Assembly (NCBI RefSeq): GCF_028554725.1
Contig: NC_071667.1
Coordinates: 34,615,501 to 34,679,500, forward strand
Direction: 5' to 3'
Source: Zeugodacus cucurbitae
Lineage: Eukaryota; Arthropoda; Insecta; Diptera; Tephritidae
Length of the DNA: 64,000 nucleotides
Shown here: one piece after another, positions 53,926 through 63,855 of the stretch
How positions within the stretch are numbered: the stretch's first letter is position 1
Layout: every line of letters starts with the position of its first letter
The notes under the pieces: generated by a model
Told to the model about the DNA's origin: nothing
The model's input: only the letters and a program-made list of their open reading frames with translations
The model's database searches: none
Made by a program: the position numbers and the translations under genes

Positions 53926-55347
53926 GATAAGAAGATTAAAGGATCTCTTGAGTTGTAATTGATTTGCAAGTCTCGTTGTTATAAAATTAACTTGTTATGC
54001 AGAATCGAGGATCGCAAGACATGGTACAAGCGATCCAACACTGTTGCGAACGAAGACAATGGCGGTTGCTAGTAGCACACATTCAGTTGTACAAGAGCGT
54101 GACTGAGTTGAGGGTAAGCGAAAATTCGATGTCCTAGTGAAGAGAGCGGCTGGCTGTGGTGGACTAGGTGAGATTACTGATGGACCAGGTGTTGAATGGT
54201 GAATTTGATTGAAATGCAGCATAGTATGATGCTTCAATGAGCAACGACGACATGTCGACGATTTGCATTGATGCGCCTGATGTCCTAATTTGAGACAATT
54301 AATACATATCTGCGCCTTTTTGGCTTCTTTCCACCTATCGTTAGGACTTAGGTTTGCAAACAAAGGACACGAGTAGACTAAGTGGTCGTGTTTGTGACAA
54401 ATTGCACAACCCTTTGGAGTACTCTTTGAAATGACAAATGCATTTTTACGATACTTGGTATTGCTCACCTGTGTGCTAGGTGTTTTCGTTACCATATCAT
54501 GAGTCATGTTCTCAATTGTTTGACATCTCCTTTGTAAGAAACTGACCATATCCGTCCACGAGGGCAACTCGCCAGTCGGAACCTTCTCTTCCCACAATGC
54601 ATGAGTTTCGGCATCCAATTTCTGTGCAGCGATGTATTGTAGCAAGCAATCTGCTATTTGCTCGAAGGTACCCAACGAATGCAAGGCTCGAACATGTGAT
54701 ACTACCTTGTTCACCAGCGCTCGTAGCTCACCTGATTTCTTGTCAACGCTCACTTTCTGTAATTCGAAAAGCTCTTGAATGTGTGCCTGAAATATTAAAC
54801 GTCAATTATCGAATCTTTGACAAAGTAAATGTATTGCGATTGTATAATTTTAATCACGCATCTCAAGTGATTGAATGGTGGCAAGCACAGCGTCCTTTAG
54901 GCATGATGGAAGATGCTGGAACTTCTCCAAGTTCGATAACTCCGTGTCATTATGAACAACTGTCTGAAACATGCCAAAAAAGTTCGGCCACTCAGTGTAT
55001 GCACCTCCAAAAGACGGTAACTGCAACTGCGGTAGACGAGACTTTGGTTGTTTCATAACGATGACAGATGGCTGCTCATGTAGTGTTGGATTTCTCGTGG
55101 ATGACATTAATAGATCCAGCTTGTTCAACTCTCTTGTAAATGCTGCCTTAATTCGTATGAAAGGGGCTGTAAATTCATCGCGTGTGCTGGCTTCCAGTTC
55201 GTCAGGGTCCTCTTCCTCCAATTGAGATTGCGTTAAATCAAATTGATGAAGAATGCGATCAAGTTTTTCCAATCTGATTGACAACTCGGCATGATTAATG
55301 GAATGGAGTTCCTCCACACTGAGTAGTGTTAAATTTAATTTGCGCAA
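53926..55347 (-). pseudogene. BEL/Pao gag and start of protease
   Basis: It begins MRKLNLTLLSVEELHSINHA at 55347. The conserved gag block LPQLQLPSFGGAYTEWPNFF lies near 55020. Stops occur at about 54847 and 54795, then the frame continues (LFELQKVSVDKKSGELR). CCHC-type zinc knuckles follow (CAICHKHDHLVYSC, CINCLKLGHQAHQC, C-RRCSLKHHTMLH). The protease begins near LAILDSA; a TAA at 53992-53994 replaces the expected Ser codon of the D-S-A-S motif. The frame then goes on through QVNFITTRLANQL before the inserted transposon. Confidence 0.83.
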
Positions 55348-55662
55348 TAAAGATTCACTTTTTTTTTTTAAATGACATTTTATTTCCGAAATTGTTAAAC
55401 GGATAAATGTTATGGGATACTTATTTGCACGGCAAATATGTAGCAGTATTTTACCGAAACTGTAACTAATTTACAGTACAAAATTGTTCCACTAAAGAAC
55501 AGTTGAAGTTCGCGAATTTTCCACTGTGTAATTTACACGGCAAAAGTAAAAACCACAAACAACGAAAATAGCAACTACGAAGAACCAACTGGTGATTTTT
55601 GACCGGTACTGATATAAAGCAACAAATATGCAATGTAACTGTACGATCACGTCACCAACAAA

Positions 55663-55838
55663 TGTTGTCCTCACGCAAGAGTTTTTGCGCCCGAACGAAT
55701 AGCGAAGAATAACAAAATAAAAAGCAAGACCAAATGTGTTACTTTGTTCACATTGCGAACGCGAATGACTTTTATTGTTAATTTACATTGTTTCATATTC
55801 TGTATGCACAGGATAGCAGTGTGCATAAAAATAAAAAG
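55663..55838 (-). repeat. BEL/Pao 5' LTR, truncated
   Basis: It matches 50085-50262 from TGTTGTCCTCACGC to GTGCATAAAAATAAAAAG, with a few changes and one different block near 55745-55772. The rest of the LTR is missing where the mariner begins. The inner neighbour (TTTGTTGGTGACGTGATCG on the minus strand) is where the primer-binding site should be. Confidence 0.75.
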
Positions 55839-56430
55839 ATTTAATTGGAAAGTTTGACATTTTTTAGCATAACATCACTCAGAACGTTTTGTGATTTAAT
55901 CGTGAATTGTTTTATTTACAGGGAATTAAAAAATTCATCTCGGTCAAAAAATGGAATTGACTCGTGAACATTTTCGTGCGATCATTTTTCACAACTTTCG
56001 ACGTGGATTATCGCGGCAAGAGTGCATCGATGAACTAAAATCTTTGTATGGCTATGAAGCACCATCTCATAGCACTGTGAAAAACTGGTACAACGAATTC
56101 AATCGTGGCCGACGCTCGCTCAAAGCCGAATTCCGTGAAGGTCGCCCAACAACAGCCGTTGTGCCAGAAAACATCGACGCCTTACGTGAACTGATAATGC
56201 AAGACCGTCATGTAACATACCTTCAGATAGAGGCATGCCTATGCATTCCTCCCACCAGCATGGCCGTAAAAAAGGTTTGTTCTCGTTGGATCCCGCACAA
56301 TTTGACAATCGCTCAAAAAAAGTGCTTCGAAAATTGGTTTGAGCGCATGCAAAAGTGTATAAATCTTCATGGAGAATATTTTGAAAAACAATAAAACCAT
56401 TTTCGTTGATAAATATTCCTATTTTCATTA
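55839..56430 (+). mobile_element. mariner element with deleted catalytic core
   Basis: This is a short Tc1/mariner derivative. It holds a leader of about 110 bp, an open reading frame and a tail with AATAAA at 56391. No clean inverted repeat was found on both sides; the left end may have been cut with the LTR. Confidence 0.75.
55951..56394 (+). CDS. mariner transposase lacking the catalytic domain, 147 aa
   Basis: Residues 1-110 are the paired helix-turn-helix DNA-binding region (MELTREHFRAIIFHNFRRGL, YEAPSHSTVKNWYNEFNRGR, REGRPTTAVVPENIDALREL). VCSRWIPHNLTIAQKK follows, normally the start of the linker. The frame then jumps to KCFENWFERMQKCI, the usual C-terminus, ending LHGEYFEKQ. A full mariner protein is about 345 residues, so roughly 200 residues with the catalytic D, D and D are missing, yet the frame is kept. 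If expressed it could bind mariner ends without cutting; that is inference. Confidence 0.75.
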   Translation: MELTREHFRAIIFHNFRRGLSRQECIDELKSLYGYEAPSHSTVKNWYNEFNRGRRSLKAEFREGRPTTAVVPENIDALRELIMQDRHVTYLQIEACLCIPPTSMAVKKVCSRWIPHNLTIAQKKCFENWFERMQKCINLHGEYFEKQ

Positions 56431-57450
56431 TTAGGCCAGAAATATATATAGCAGCCCTCGTATTAATAAAATTAAATAAATAATTTATTTATGTAAGATT
56501 AATTAATTAAGAGAACACCCAATTTGACCCATATATTCGGGATAAAGTCCAATAGAATAACGAAAATCATCATATACAGTACACTGAGGTAATTCCTGAA
56601 CCGATTTCACTCATTCTCACCACCAAGATACACTATATCGAAAACTATATGATCACTTAATTTTGGTAAGATATCTCACATATTAAACGATATACATATG
56701 TGGAATAAAGCCCACGGTAATTTTGAAAAACCTATAATCAGGTATATGCGAGCTAGGGAATGTTATGACCTGATTTTAATAATTTTTTGGACAAAGATAT
56801 TATTATTACATAAAAATATCTGAGAGATTTACCGACATTTTCGGTGGCACTATTCGATATCCAGGTCCTTTAAAAGTTATAGTCCGATTTCGATTTTTCT
56901 ACAAGTGAAGCCACATATGATATACTGTATTTTTATCAAGTTTTATTCCTCTATCTTCATGGGTTCCATGTATACATAATAAAGTGAAGGAATCGATGGA
57001 ATTAATAATTGAGTTATATGGAAAGTAATCGTGGTTGTGAACCGATTTGGCTAACTTCATTCAAATAGTTTTGTTCACATAACGGTTCTATGTACATAAG
57101 TCATAAATCTAAACGAGGGTCTATATAGGGTTATATATATCAAAATGATCAGGATGGCGAGACGAGTTGAAATCCGGATGTCTGTATGTCCGTGCAACGG
57201 ATAACAGATAACCGATTTATGGGTCAAACCATATTTCAGGAGCTACTCTACCGATTTTACTGAAATTCGGTATATTCTATTTTCTTAACACACCGATGAC
57301 ACGAACGGAATATGGGTGAAATAGGTTCACAACCACGCCAACTTGCCATATAACTCAAATTTGAGTTCCGTCTGATTCTTTCACTTTATGATATATACAT
57401 TAGAGTATAAAATGTCCGGTTGCACCCTAACTTAGATTTTCCTTACATGT
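56431..57450 (+). repeat. Fly interspersed repeat copy, decayed
   Basis: It follows the order seen at 62040-62700: ACCCATATATTCGGGATAAAG, CCGATTTCACTC, GGTCCTTTAAAAGTTATAG, then the GGATGTCTGTATGTCCGTGC block and the CACTTTATGATATATACATT stretch. Internal segments are rearranged. Confidence 0.7.
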
Positions 57451-58143
57451 TTTTGCTGAACTCCGCAAACACGACCCATTCTCTCCTCATAAATTTCACT
57501 TGCGCTTCTTCCACACTTACATATGAAAAGTAATCACCGCAATACGATTTTATTTAGCTCTCTGTTTTATTGTTAATAAGCGAAAACAAACACTGAATTA
57601 TACTGTTCATTATCATATATGAGTAATTTATGGCAAGATTAAGTACTTTTCACCTTAAATTAAGAGTAATCGAGAACTTTTCGGTCCTAAAAGCTATACC
57701 ATTGTGAAATTGTGTTTCTATTATTTTTGCTAATCATTCTTCATAAAAGAGCTTTGCACGTTATTAATTTTTGCGAGCATATCTCTTTAAATCTTATATA
57801 TATACCTATTTACCTTCTATCAAAAACACTGTACTCTTTGCGCGATATCGTGAATTTAAAAAACGAGGAATTCTTTTCGTAAGTGTCAAATAAATATCAT
57901 CGAAATAAAATCATTGTTCGTCACTTCTGGAAAAAATTTACACGCTGAAACACACAGATTTTCTTGTTCTTTCTGCAGTGGGTATTTCAGTTTAAATATT
58001 GCGGACGTCTTACCAAATATTGAAATAAAATTATATTTTAAGTTACTAAATTGGGTTGGTACAAAGAGTCTTGTCCTAATAGCTAAATAATTCTTTGATC
58101 GTTTTATTAAAGAAATTTACTAATCGGAACTTCAAGGTTGGCT
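57451..58143. promoter_or_regulatory. Upstream region of the Dan/Danr-like gene
   Basis: This is unique, AT-rich sequence without transposon signatures. At 57957-57979 a pyrimidine-rich tract ends in CTGCAG (TTTTCTTGTTCTTTCTGCAG), a plausible 3' splice site for an intron in the 5' untranslated region. No clear TATA box or initiator can be fixed. Confidence 0.35.
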
Positions 58144-59328
58144 ATGGATTTGTCTGCGTATCAAAAATTGAATATACACATGAGTACTCGCGGAAAGCGG
58201 CCATTGCGAAATCTAACACCCAATGATAAAGTTCGAGCAATTCAACGTATTCATCAAGGGGAGACCAAAGCTTCTGTTTCGAGGGATATTGGTGTTCCAG
58301 AGTCAACACTTCGGGGCTGGTGCAAAAATGAAAATAAACTACGCTTTATGTGTCGCCAAATGAATGAAACAAATGAATTCGAACAATTTCCGATTTCAAA
58401 ATTGGAAAATTTTCAACCAGCTGTGAAAAGAAATAAATTGGATGGAACTAACCTTTTTACCTCTACCATTAATATTGAGAATCTGATCGAATACAATAGG
58501 ATATCTAATATAAATAATTGCGCATTTGATATCAATAATAACAGCAACTATGAAAACTCGTTACTTGAGGAAACCTTATGCGAATTCCTAAAAAATAAAT
58601 CTTTGCCCGATTCAACTGGAATAATGAGAAAGAATTTAAAGGTTGACGACAAACAAATTTCAACTCGCTTTTGCACATCGGGAAAGACATTATCATCCAT
58701 TAATCCAATTAAAAAATACAAGGATTTTAATTTTAGTCCCCACAACAGTGTAGTTAGTTCTGAAGATAGCAAACCAAAATGTATACATTCCAAGCAAGCT
58801 CTTACTGGTCCAAATAGTGAAGGAAACGACACAATTACATATAACAAGTGGTCCAAATGTTTTTCAGAATTTACTAATAATGAAACTATTAAAACTAGTA
58901 ATTGCTCTACCGACGGCAATCTATTGGGCATTAATAATAGAAACGACGTAAATTTCAATCAAAGAAGTGTTAACAATAAAAATAATGAGTGCAGCAATGA
59001 ATCGAGATTACTTAGCTGGTGCAAAATTTTTGACGCAAGCTTTAATTTTTTAGCTTTAGCAGCAACTACTGCCACACTGCCAAGTAGTGATGATGATGCC
59101 AGAAATAATAAACTTTCTCAAAAACATTTGGAGTATTGTATTTCCGAAACTAAAACGCCCACCATTCAAAGGGAATTTTTAAATTATAGCTACTATGGAA
59201 GTGAACCAGAAGATCTTTCCATACATTCAACAGTCTCAAAAACTTCTTCATCTACCAACAGTAAGAACCAAGTCACAGCGGAGAGTATCACATCCAGTGT
59301 TTCTTTACAAAGTGATGCAGACTCTTAA
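58144..59328 (+). CDS. Distal antenna / distal antenna-related (Dan/Danr) family protein, 394 aa
   Basis: This is a pipsqueak-type DNA-binding nuclear factor. The chosen start is the ATG at 58144 (MDLSAYQKLN, good context); a second ATG at residue 13 also precedes the domain. Residues about 15-67 form the Psq helix-turn-helix (RGKRPLRNLTPNDKVRAIQR, then RDIGVPESTLRGWCKNE). A long Asn/Ser-rich, weakly conserved middle follows. A short hydrophobic block, FNFLALAATTATL, lies near residue 300. EPEDLS near residue 355 fits the PxDLS motif that recruits the co-repressor CtBP. In Drosophila, Dan and Danr act in antenna and eye specification and in neuroblasts. The coding region is one uninterrupted exon. 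I cannot decide between dan and danr. Confidence 0.85.
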   Translation: MDLSAYQKLNIHMSTRGKRPLRNLTPNDKVRAIQRIHQGETKASVSRDIGVPESTLRGWCKNENKLRFMCRQMNETNEFEQFPISKLENFQPAVKRNKLDGTNLFTSTINIENLIEYNRISNINNCAFDINNNSNYENSLLEETLCEFLKNKSLPDSTGIMRKNLKVDDKQISTRFCTSGKTLSSINPIKKYKDFNFSPHNSVVSSEDSKPKCIHSKQALTGPNSEGNDTITYNKWSKCFSEFTNNETIKTSNCSTDGNLLGINNRNDVNFNQRSVNNKNNECSNESRLLSWCKIFDASFNFLALAATTATLPSSDDDARNNKLSQKHLEYCISETKTPTIQREFLNYSYYGSEPEDLSIHSTVSKTSSSTNSKNQVTAESITSSVSLQSDADS

Positions 59329-59540
59329 AAAAAACTGAATAACATTATTACAAATCAACTAATTAACTGTGAGAAAAAGGTTTTAGGTAAATCAATATTA
59401 CTATAACTACTTGATTGTTTAATTCAATATGCGATCCAAAATGTGTTATTTATTATATAATAGCCTAGACAGACAGCAGAGTTATTACGGATTAACTGCG
59501 CTTTTAATCAGTTCCAAATAAAATAAATAAACTTCAATAT
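59329..59540 (+). terminator. 3' untranslated region and polyadenylation signals
   Basis: Overlapping AATAAA signals lie at 59517-59522 and 59522-59527, about 190 bp after the stop codon, in an AT-rich setting suitable for cleavage shortly after. Confidence 0.55.
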
Positions 59541-59689
59541 TTATGAACTATAATTTAATCATACTTTTTGCATTTGATCCCTAGAACGTTTAGCAATTTT
59601 GGCTTCATTCTCACATTCCTAAAATTAATATAAAACACAATATAATTTGAATTATGTACGTATGTAAATATGATTCTTTATATTGTGTA
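59541..59689. other. Spacer
   Basis: AT-rich sequence with no recognised feature. Confidence 0.3.
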
Positions 59690-59830
59690 CATAGAGTATA
59701 ATGGTTTTGTTCACGTAACTGTTGTTTTTAATACCTAAAACTAAACGGGATACATGAATACATATATATCAAAATGACCAAGATGACGAAAAAAGTTGAA
59801 ATCCGGATATCCGTCTGTCATCCCTTCGAT
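59690..59830 (-). repeat. Fly interspersed repeat fragment
   Basis: It contains GAGTATAATGGTTTTGTTCACG, CCTAAAACTAAACGGG and GAAATCCGGATATCCGTCTGTC, the head part of the family. Confidence 0.7.
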
Positions 59831-60093
59831 TTTTAAATGTTCCAACATTAATCTTTTGGTACTTTATAGAAATTCTGTTTCTGTGCCAGAGATTTGCAGA
59901 ACTTTATTATGTATAATGTAATGTAATAATCACTGGAGATTTTAACATTTGACATGTCTAAAGGGACTACATTAAGATATACTCTCGAAGAAACATTTTA
60001 TTAGTTCCCTGCTTGATAAAGAACATTCAACAACTGCCGGTACAAAAATTGTAGACGTAAGCTATCGAAATTAAATAGTAGTTTAAGAATATA
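59831..60093. other. Spacer with no recognised feature
   Basis: No coding sequence or repeat is seen. Confidence 0.3.
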
Positions 60094-60095
60094 TA

Positions 60096-61795
60096 CAGAG
60101 GTAGTCAAAATTATTTACACATCGGACGTTTTTTTACATGTTTCACAGAAAAAGCTTTCGCTTGTTGTTGTTGTTGTCGCAGGGTAACAAAATGCTATGT
60201 TGTTGTAAGCCTTGATCTATTCCTGAGCGAATGACGTCGGTTTGGCAAGAATAGCTAGAAATATGGCGGAGAAATAAGCAAATGAACTGAACACTCGGAG
60301 TAGTCAAAAGTATTTACACAGAGTTTTTTTGCGTCAAAAGTATTTACACACAACATAAACTCTATTATCCTGTTCTTATTTAATGATAACTTTAAAATTT
60401 TAATGTTTAGTATAAATTCCTATTCTAAAGCGCTAAATTCATAATTGGTTACATTGCCATTGGCATTAATACCAGCCTGCTTTATGGTCCGAATTGATTC
60501 AACCCAATTGTGCGCTAAGTTAACTGTTAATTTTGACCAAATTTCGGTAATTTCGGCGTTTTCGGTTATTATATCAATTGTCCTCTGATATTTAACGAAA
60601 GACCAAACATTTTGACTAAAGTTTTGGTCAGGGATGTGCGGAGGTCAACTTGATTTGCTTCATTTAAAACTTTTGTAGGTAAAGATCCCTTATGAAATGG
60701 AGCATTATCCTGTTGTAAAATGTAGTCAATAGTTGGAAAAGGCCGACAGACCACTATAATGGTCATGTGAAATCTAATATATCCGGATGATTTAGGGTCT
60801 CTAAATTAGTACCAAATCTCCAAAACAGAAGTAAAGAAAATTTCCCCAAAAAACCATAAGGTCACTCCCGACTCTATTTAGCATCTAAACTGCATTATTC
60901 CTCTTCCTACGTGGTAAAGGGATAAAGCGTTTACTAAAGAATCCCTGGAACTAAAATTCAGCCTTATCTGTCCACGACAGACTTTAGCATGCATTTTAAG
61001 GCAAATGAGAGGCATATCGCTTTTTTGGTTTCGGAAATAAAACTTTTTTGTTTTCGGAAGTGGTCAACTTTATGCACAACGATTGTATTTATGTTACTAT
61101 TTTTAAATGTCCTTAGCAGTGTAGCATCATTGGCTGTTCATGCAATATGCTGATTCGATGATGCTGCAATATTAAGAGGACTAATTGTGGGATTTTGTAT
61201 GACAGTTCCAACTAATCTTCTGCATTCTCTTTGAGTTATCACAATTTCCGCCCAATTATCTTTAAATTGTCCTTGTGATACTTCGTTTCCTTCTTTTTAA
61301 TAACATTATAAACAGTATTCCATCAAATTTTATAAACTTTAACTAACTCCGAAGCCTAAACCCGAGTCTTAAACTTAGTAACAGTCTCCAATCTAGTTAT
61401 AATCGATAATTCCTTTGTTTTCGATTTTTTATTTACCAATTTTTATATTTTAAGGCTGAGTTAGGTTGTTAAGAATTAAATTACTACTCAAATTACTACT
61501 TTTGCTCAAACCAAATCCAAGGATAAAGGCTAAATCGCCGTGTGTAAATACTTTTGACGCAAAAAAAATGTGTGTAAATACTTTTGACTACTCCGAGTCT
61601 TCAGTTCATTTGCTTATTTCTCCGACATATTTCTAGCTATTCTTGCCAAACCGACTTCATTCGCTCGGGAATAGATCAAGGTTTACAACAACATAGCATT
61701 TTGTTACCCTGCGACAACAACAACAACAAGCGAAAGCTTTTTCTGTGAAACATGTAAAAAAACGTCCGATGTGTAAATAGTTTTGACTACCTCTG
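60096..61795. mobile_element. Tc1-like element with long inverted repeats (IR/DR type), 1700 bp
   Basis: It begins CAGAGGTAGTCAAAATTATT and ends with the inverse of that sequence, flanked by TA on each side (60094-60095, 61796-61797). The inverted repeats are about 258 bp (60096-60354 and about 61538-61795). Within each, the motif GTCAAAA-TATTTACACA occurs three times: at the outer end and twice near the inner end (60102, 60302, 60335). This matches the IR/DR layout of Tc1-like elements with several transposase sites per end. The transposase inside is broken. Confidence 0.88.
60410..61480 (-). pseudogene. Tc1-like transposase, heavily decayed
   Basis: On the minus strand the best part is the catalytic segment YILQQDNAPFHKG (second Asp), at about 60720-60680. 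The C-terminal tail has IIAENA-like and WVESIRTIKQAGINANG sequence near 60500-60440. The N-terminal helix-turn-helix region near 61400-61250 can be guessed (ASELVKVYKI, LKIIGRKL) but has many stops. Confidence 0.7.
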
Positions 61796-61982
61796 TATAT
61801 CGTCACCTAAAATGCAAAAGGCCGTAACTAACAAAAAATTCAAAATTGACTTTTTGATTGATTATGAAGTACTTAACCGAAACACGTGTACACAGCAAAT
61901 TTTACATGCATACGTCCAAAAATAACGACTTTATAGGCGAGAATCAGAAGGCCGCAACTACAACTCCAACAATTTCATAAAC
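61796..61982. other. Spacer with no recognised feature
   Basis: No coding sequence or repeat is seen. Confidence 0.3.
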
Positions 61983-63417
61983 CAACAAGTAAGGAAGGGC
62001 TAAGTTCGGGTGTAACCGAACATTTTATACTCTCGCAATTTATTGATGTAATTTTATAAAGACAACACAATTCGACCCATATATTCGGCATAAAGTTCAA
62101 TAGAATAACGAAAATCATCATAAATAGTATATGGGGACTGAGGTAATTCCTAAACCGATTTCACTCGTTTTCACCACCAAGATACAACGTATCGAAGACT
62201 ATACGCTCCCTTAATTTAATATTACTTATAATTAGGTATATGGGATCTGGGGGAAGTTATGACCCAATTTTTACCATTTCAGGTACAGAGAGAAACTGTT
62301 ATAAGAAAAAAATTCAGAGGGAATGAATTACATTAAAATATCTGAGGGATTTACCTATATTTTCGATGAAAAATTAACCTTAGGCACTGAGTTCTTCATG
62401 TTTGATATCAGGGGCCTTGAAAAGTCATGGTTCGATTTTGACAATTTTTCCACAAGTGATGTCACAGCTCAAATACAGTATTTGTGTAAAGTTTTATTCC
62501 GCTAGCTTCATTGGTTCCTTATGAATACATTATAAAGTGAACGAATCAGATGGAATTCAAAATTGGGTTATATGGGAAGTAGACGTAGTTGTGAACCGAT
62601 TTCGCCCATATTCCACCCGTGTCATCAGGGTGTCAAGAAAGTGTTATGTACCGAATTTCATTGAAATCGGTCGAATAGTTCTTGAGATATGGTTTTTGAC
62701 CCATAAGTGGGCGACGCCACGCCCATTTTCCATTTTGTAAAAAAATCTCAGTGCAGCTTTCTTCTGCCTTTTCTTATGTAAAATTTGGTGTTTCTGACGT
62801 TTTTCGTTAGGGAGTTAACCCACTTTTAGTAATTTTCAACCTAACCTTTGTATGGGAGGTGGGCGTGGTTATTATCCGATTTCTTTCATTTTTGGACTGT
62901 ATAAGGAAATGGCTAAAATAAACGACTGCAGAAAGCTTGGCTTATATAGCTTTATTGGTTTGCGAGTTATATACAAAAAACCTATTTGGGGGCGGGGTCA
63001 CGCCCACTTTTCCGAAAAAATTACATCCAAATGTGTCCCTCCCTAATGGGATCCTATGTTCCAAATTTCATTTTCATAACTTTATTTATGGCTTAGTTAT
63101 GACACTGTACAGGTTTTCGGTTTCCTCCATTTTGTGGGCGTGGCAGTGGACCGATTTTGCCCATTTTCGAAAGCAACCTCCTCAGGGTGCCAAGGAACAT
63201 GTGTTCCAAGTTTCATTAAGATATCTTAATTTTTACTCCAGTTATCGCTTGCACGGACAGACGGACGGGCAGACATCCGGATTTCAAATCTACTCGTCAT
63301 CCTGATCATTTATGTATATATAACCCCATATCTAACTCTTATATTTCTTGGTGACACAAACAACCGTTATGTGAACAAAACTATGATACTCTGTGCAACA
63401 GGTTGCGAGAGTATAAA
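61983..63417 (+). repeat. Fly interspersed repeat, most complete copy
   Basis: It runs from AAGTAAGGAAGGGCTAAGTT, through ACATTTTATACTCTCGCAAT, TATCAGGGGCCTTGAAAAGT, GGGCGACGCCACGCCCAT, TGGGAGGTGGGCGTGG, GGGGGCGGGGTCACGCCCAC, GTGGGCGTGGCAGTGG and ACGGACAGACGGACGGGC, to TTGCGAGAGTATAAAA at 63417. It holds the uninterrupted form of the site where the 33.4-kb block was inserted (between 62532 and 62533). No long open frame fits the conserved blocks. Confidence 0.85.
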
Positions 63418-63556
63418 AAAGGCGTAACTACCCTTTTTCATTCTCTTTGATTCAATTTCAATGTGACACATTGTGTTATCCGTAATTACAGTTGTTTTCA
63501 TTATCTTTCATTCTTTATCAAATTGTGTTATTGTGTTTTGCCTTTCTTCAATACAG

Positions 63557-63675
63557 GCAAAAAATCCGGAGAGCCAACTGTTAATATGATCCGTGCCTTG
63601 GCATATGATCCATCTGGAATAATCTATACCAGTCTCGACCAAACTACCACACGCACAAAATTATACAAATGTTAG
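63557..63675 (+). CDS. Possible terminal exon of an unidentified gene
   Basis: A pyrimidine-rich tract and CAG (TTTCTTCAATACAG, ending 63556) precede an open stretch reading KSGEPTVNMIRALAYDPSGI then IYTSLDQTTTRTKLYKC and a TAG stop. Its base composition is less AT-rich than the surroundings and the peptide is not low-complexity, which is why it stands out. I do not recognise the family, and no upstream exon is visible before the repeat. It may be a pseudoexon. Confidence 0.3.
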
Positions 63676-63771
63676 TTAAGAAGAACAAGAAGCGAAGCAA
63701 GCAGCGAAACAAAATGTAAACAAAGCAGCTACACCGAAAAAAGTTTTCATAATCAAAAAATATTTTTATTT

Positions 63772-63855
63772 TACAGCACTATTCTCATGCCCTCACAAAA
63801 ATCACCACACTCACTATTGTGAGGTTTTTGGATTTTGTGATGATTACCTTATGCT
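63772..63855 (+). repeat. Short repeat, inverted relative to 47760-47850
   Basis: ACAGCACTATTCTCATGCCC starts the unit and TGATGATTACCTTA closes the shared part. The internal halves (CCTCACAAAAATCACC and GGTTTTTGGATTTTGTGATG) are partly self-complementary, hinting at a foldback element. Confidence 0.6.

Larger units (their letters stand above)
50085..55838 (-). mobile_element. BEL/Pao LTR retrotransposon, decayed
   Basis: Transcription direction is minus. Its 3' LTR is 50085-50361 and the remaining part of its 5' LTR is 55663-55838. The order is gag, protease start, reverse-transcriptase end, RNase H, integrase and the C-terminal BEL region, as in Bel/Pao (protease, RT, RNase H, then integrase). 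A purine tract (GGGGAGTA on the minus strand) precedes the 3' LTR. Most of the reverse transcriptase is absent, and a DNA transposon lies at that place (about 52810-53925). Several stops and frameshifts occur. Confidence 0.88.

Noticed and set aside
60160..60180. GTTGTTGTTGTTGTCGC tract as a microsatellite of interest
   Set aside because: It is mirrored at 61709-61730 and belongs to the inverted repeat of the Tc1-like element.
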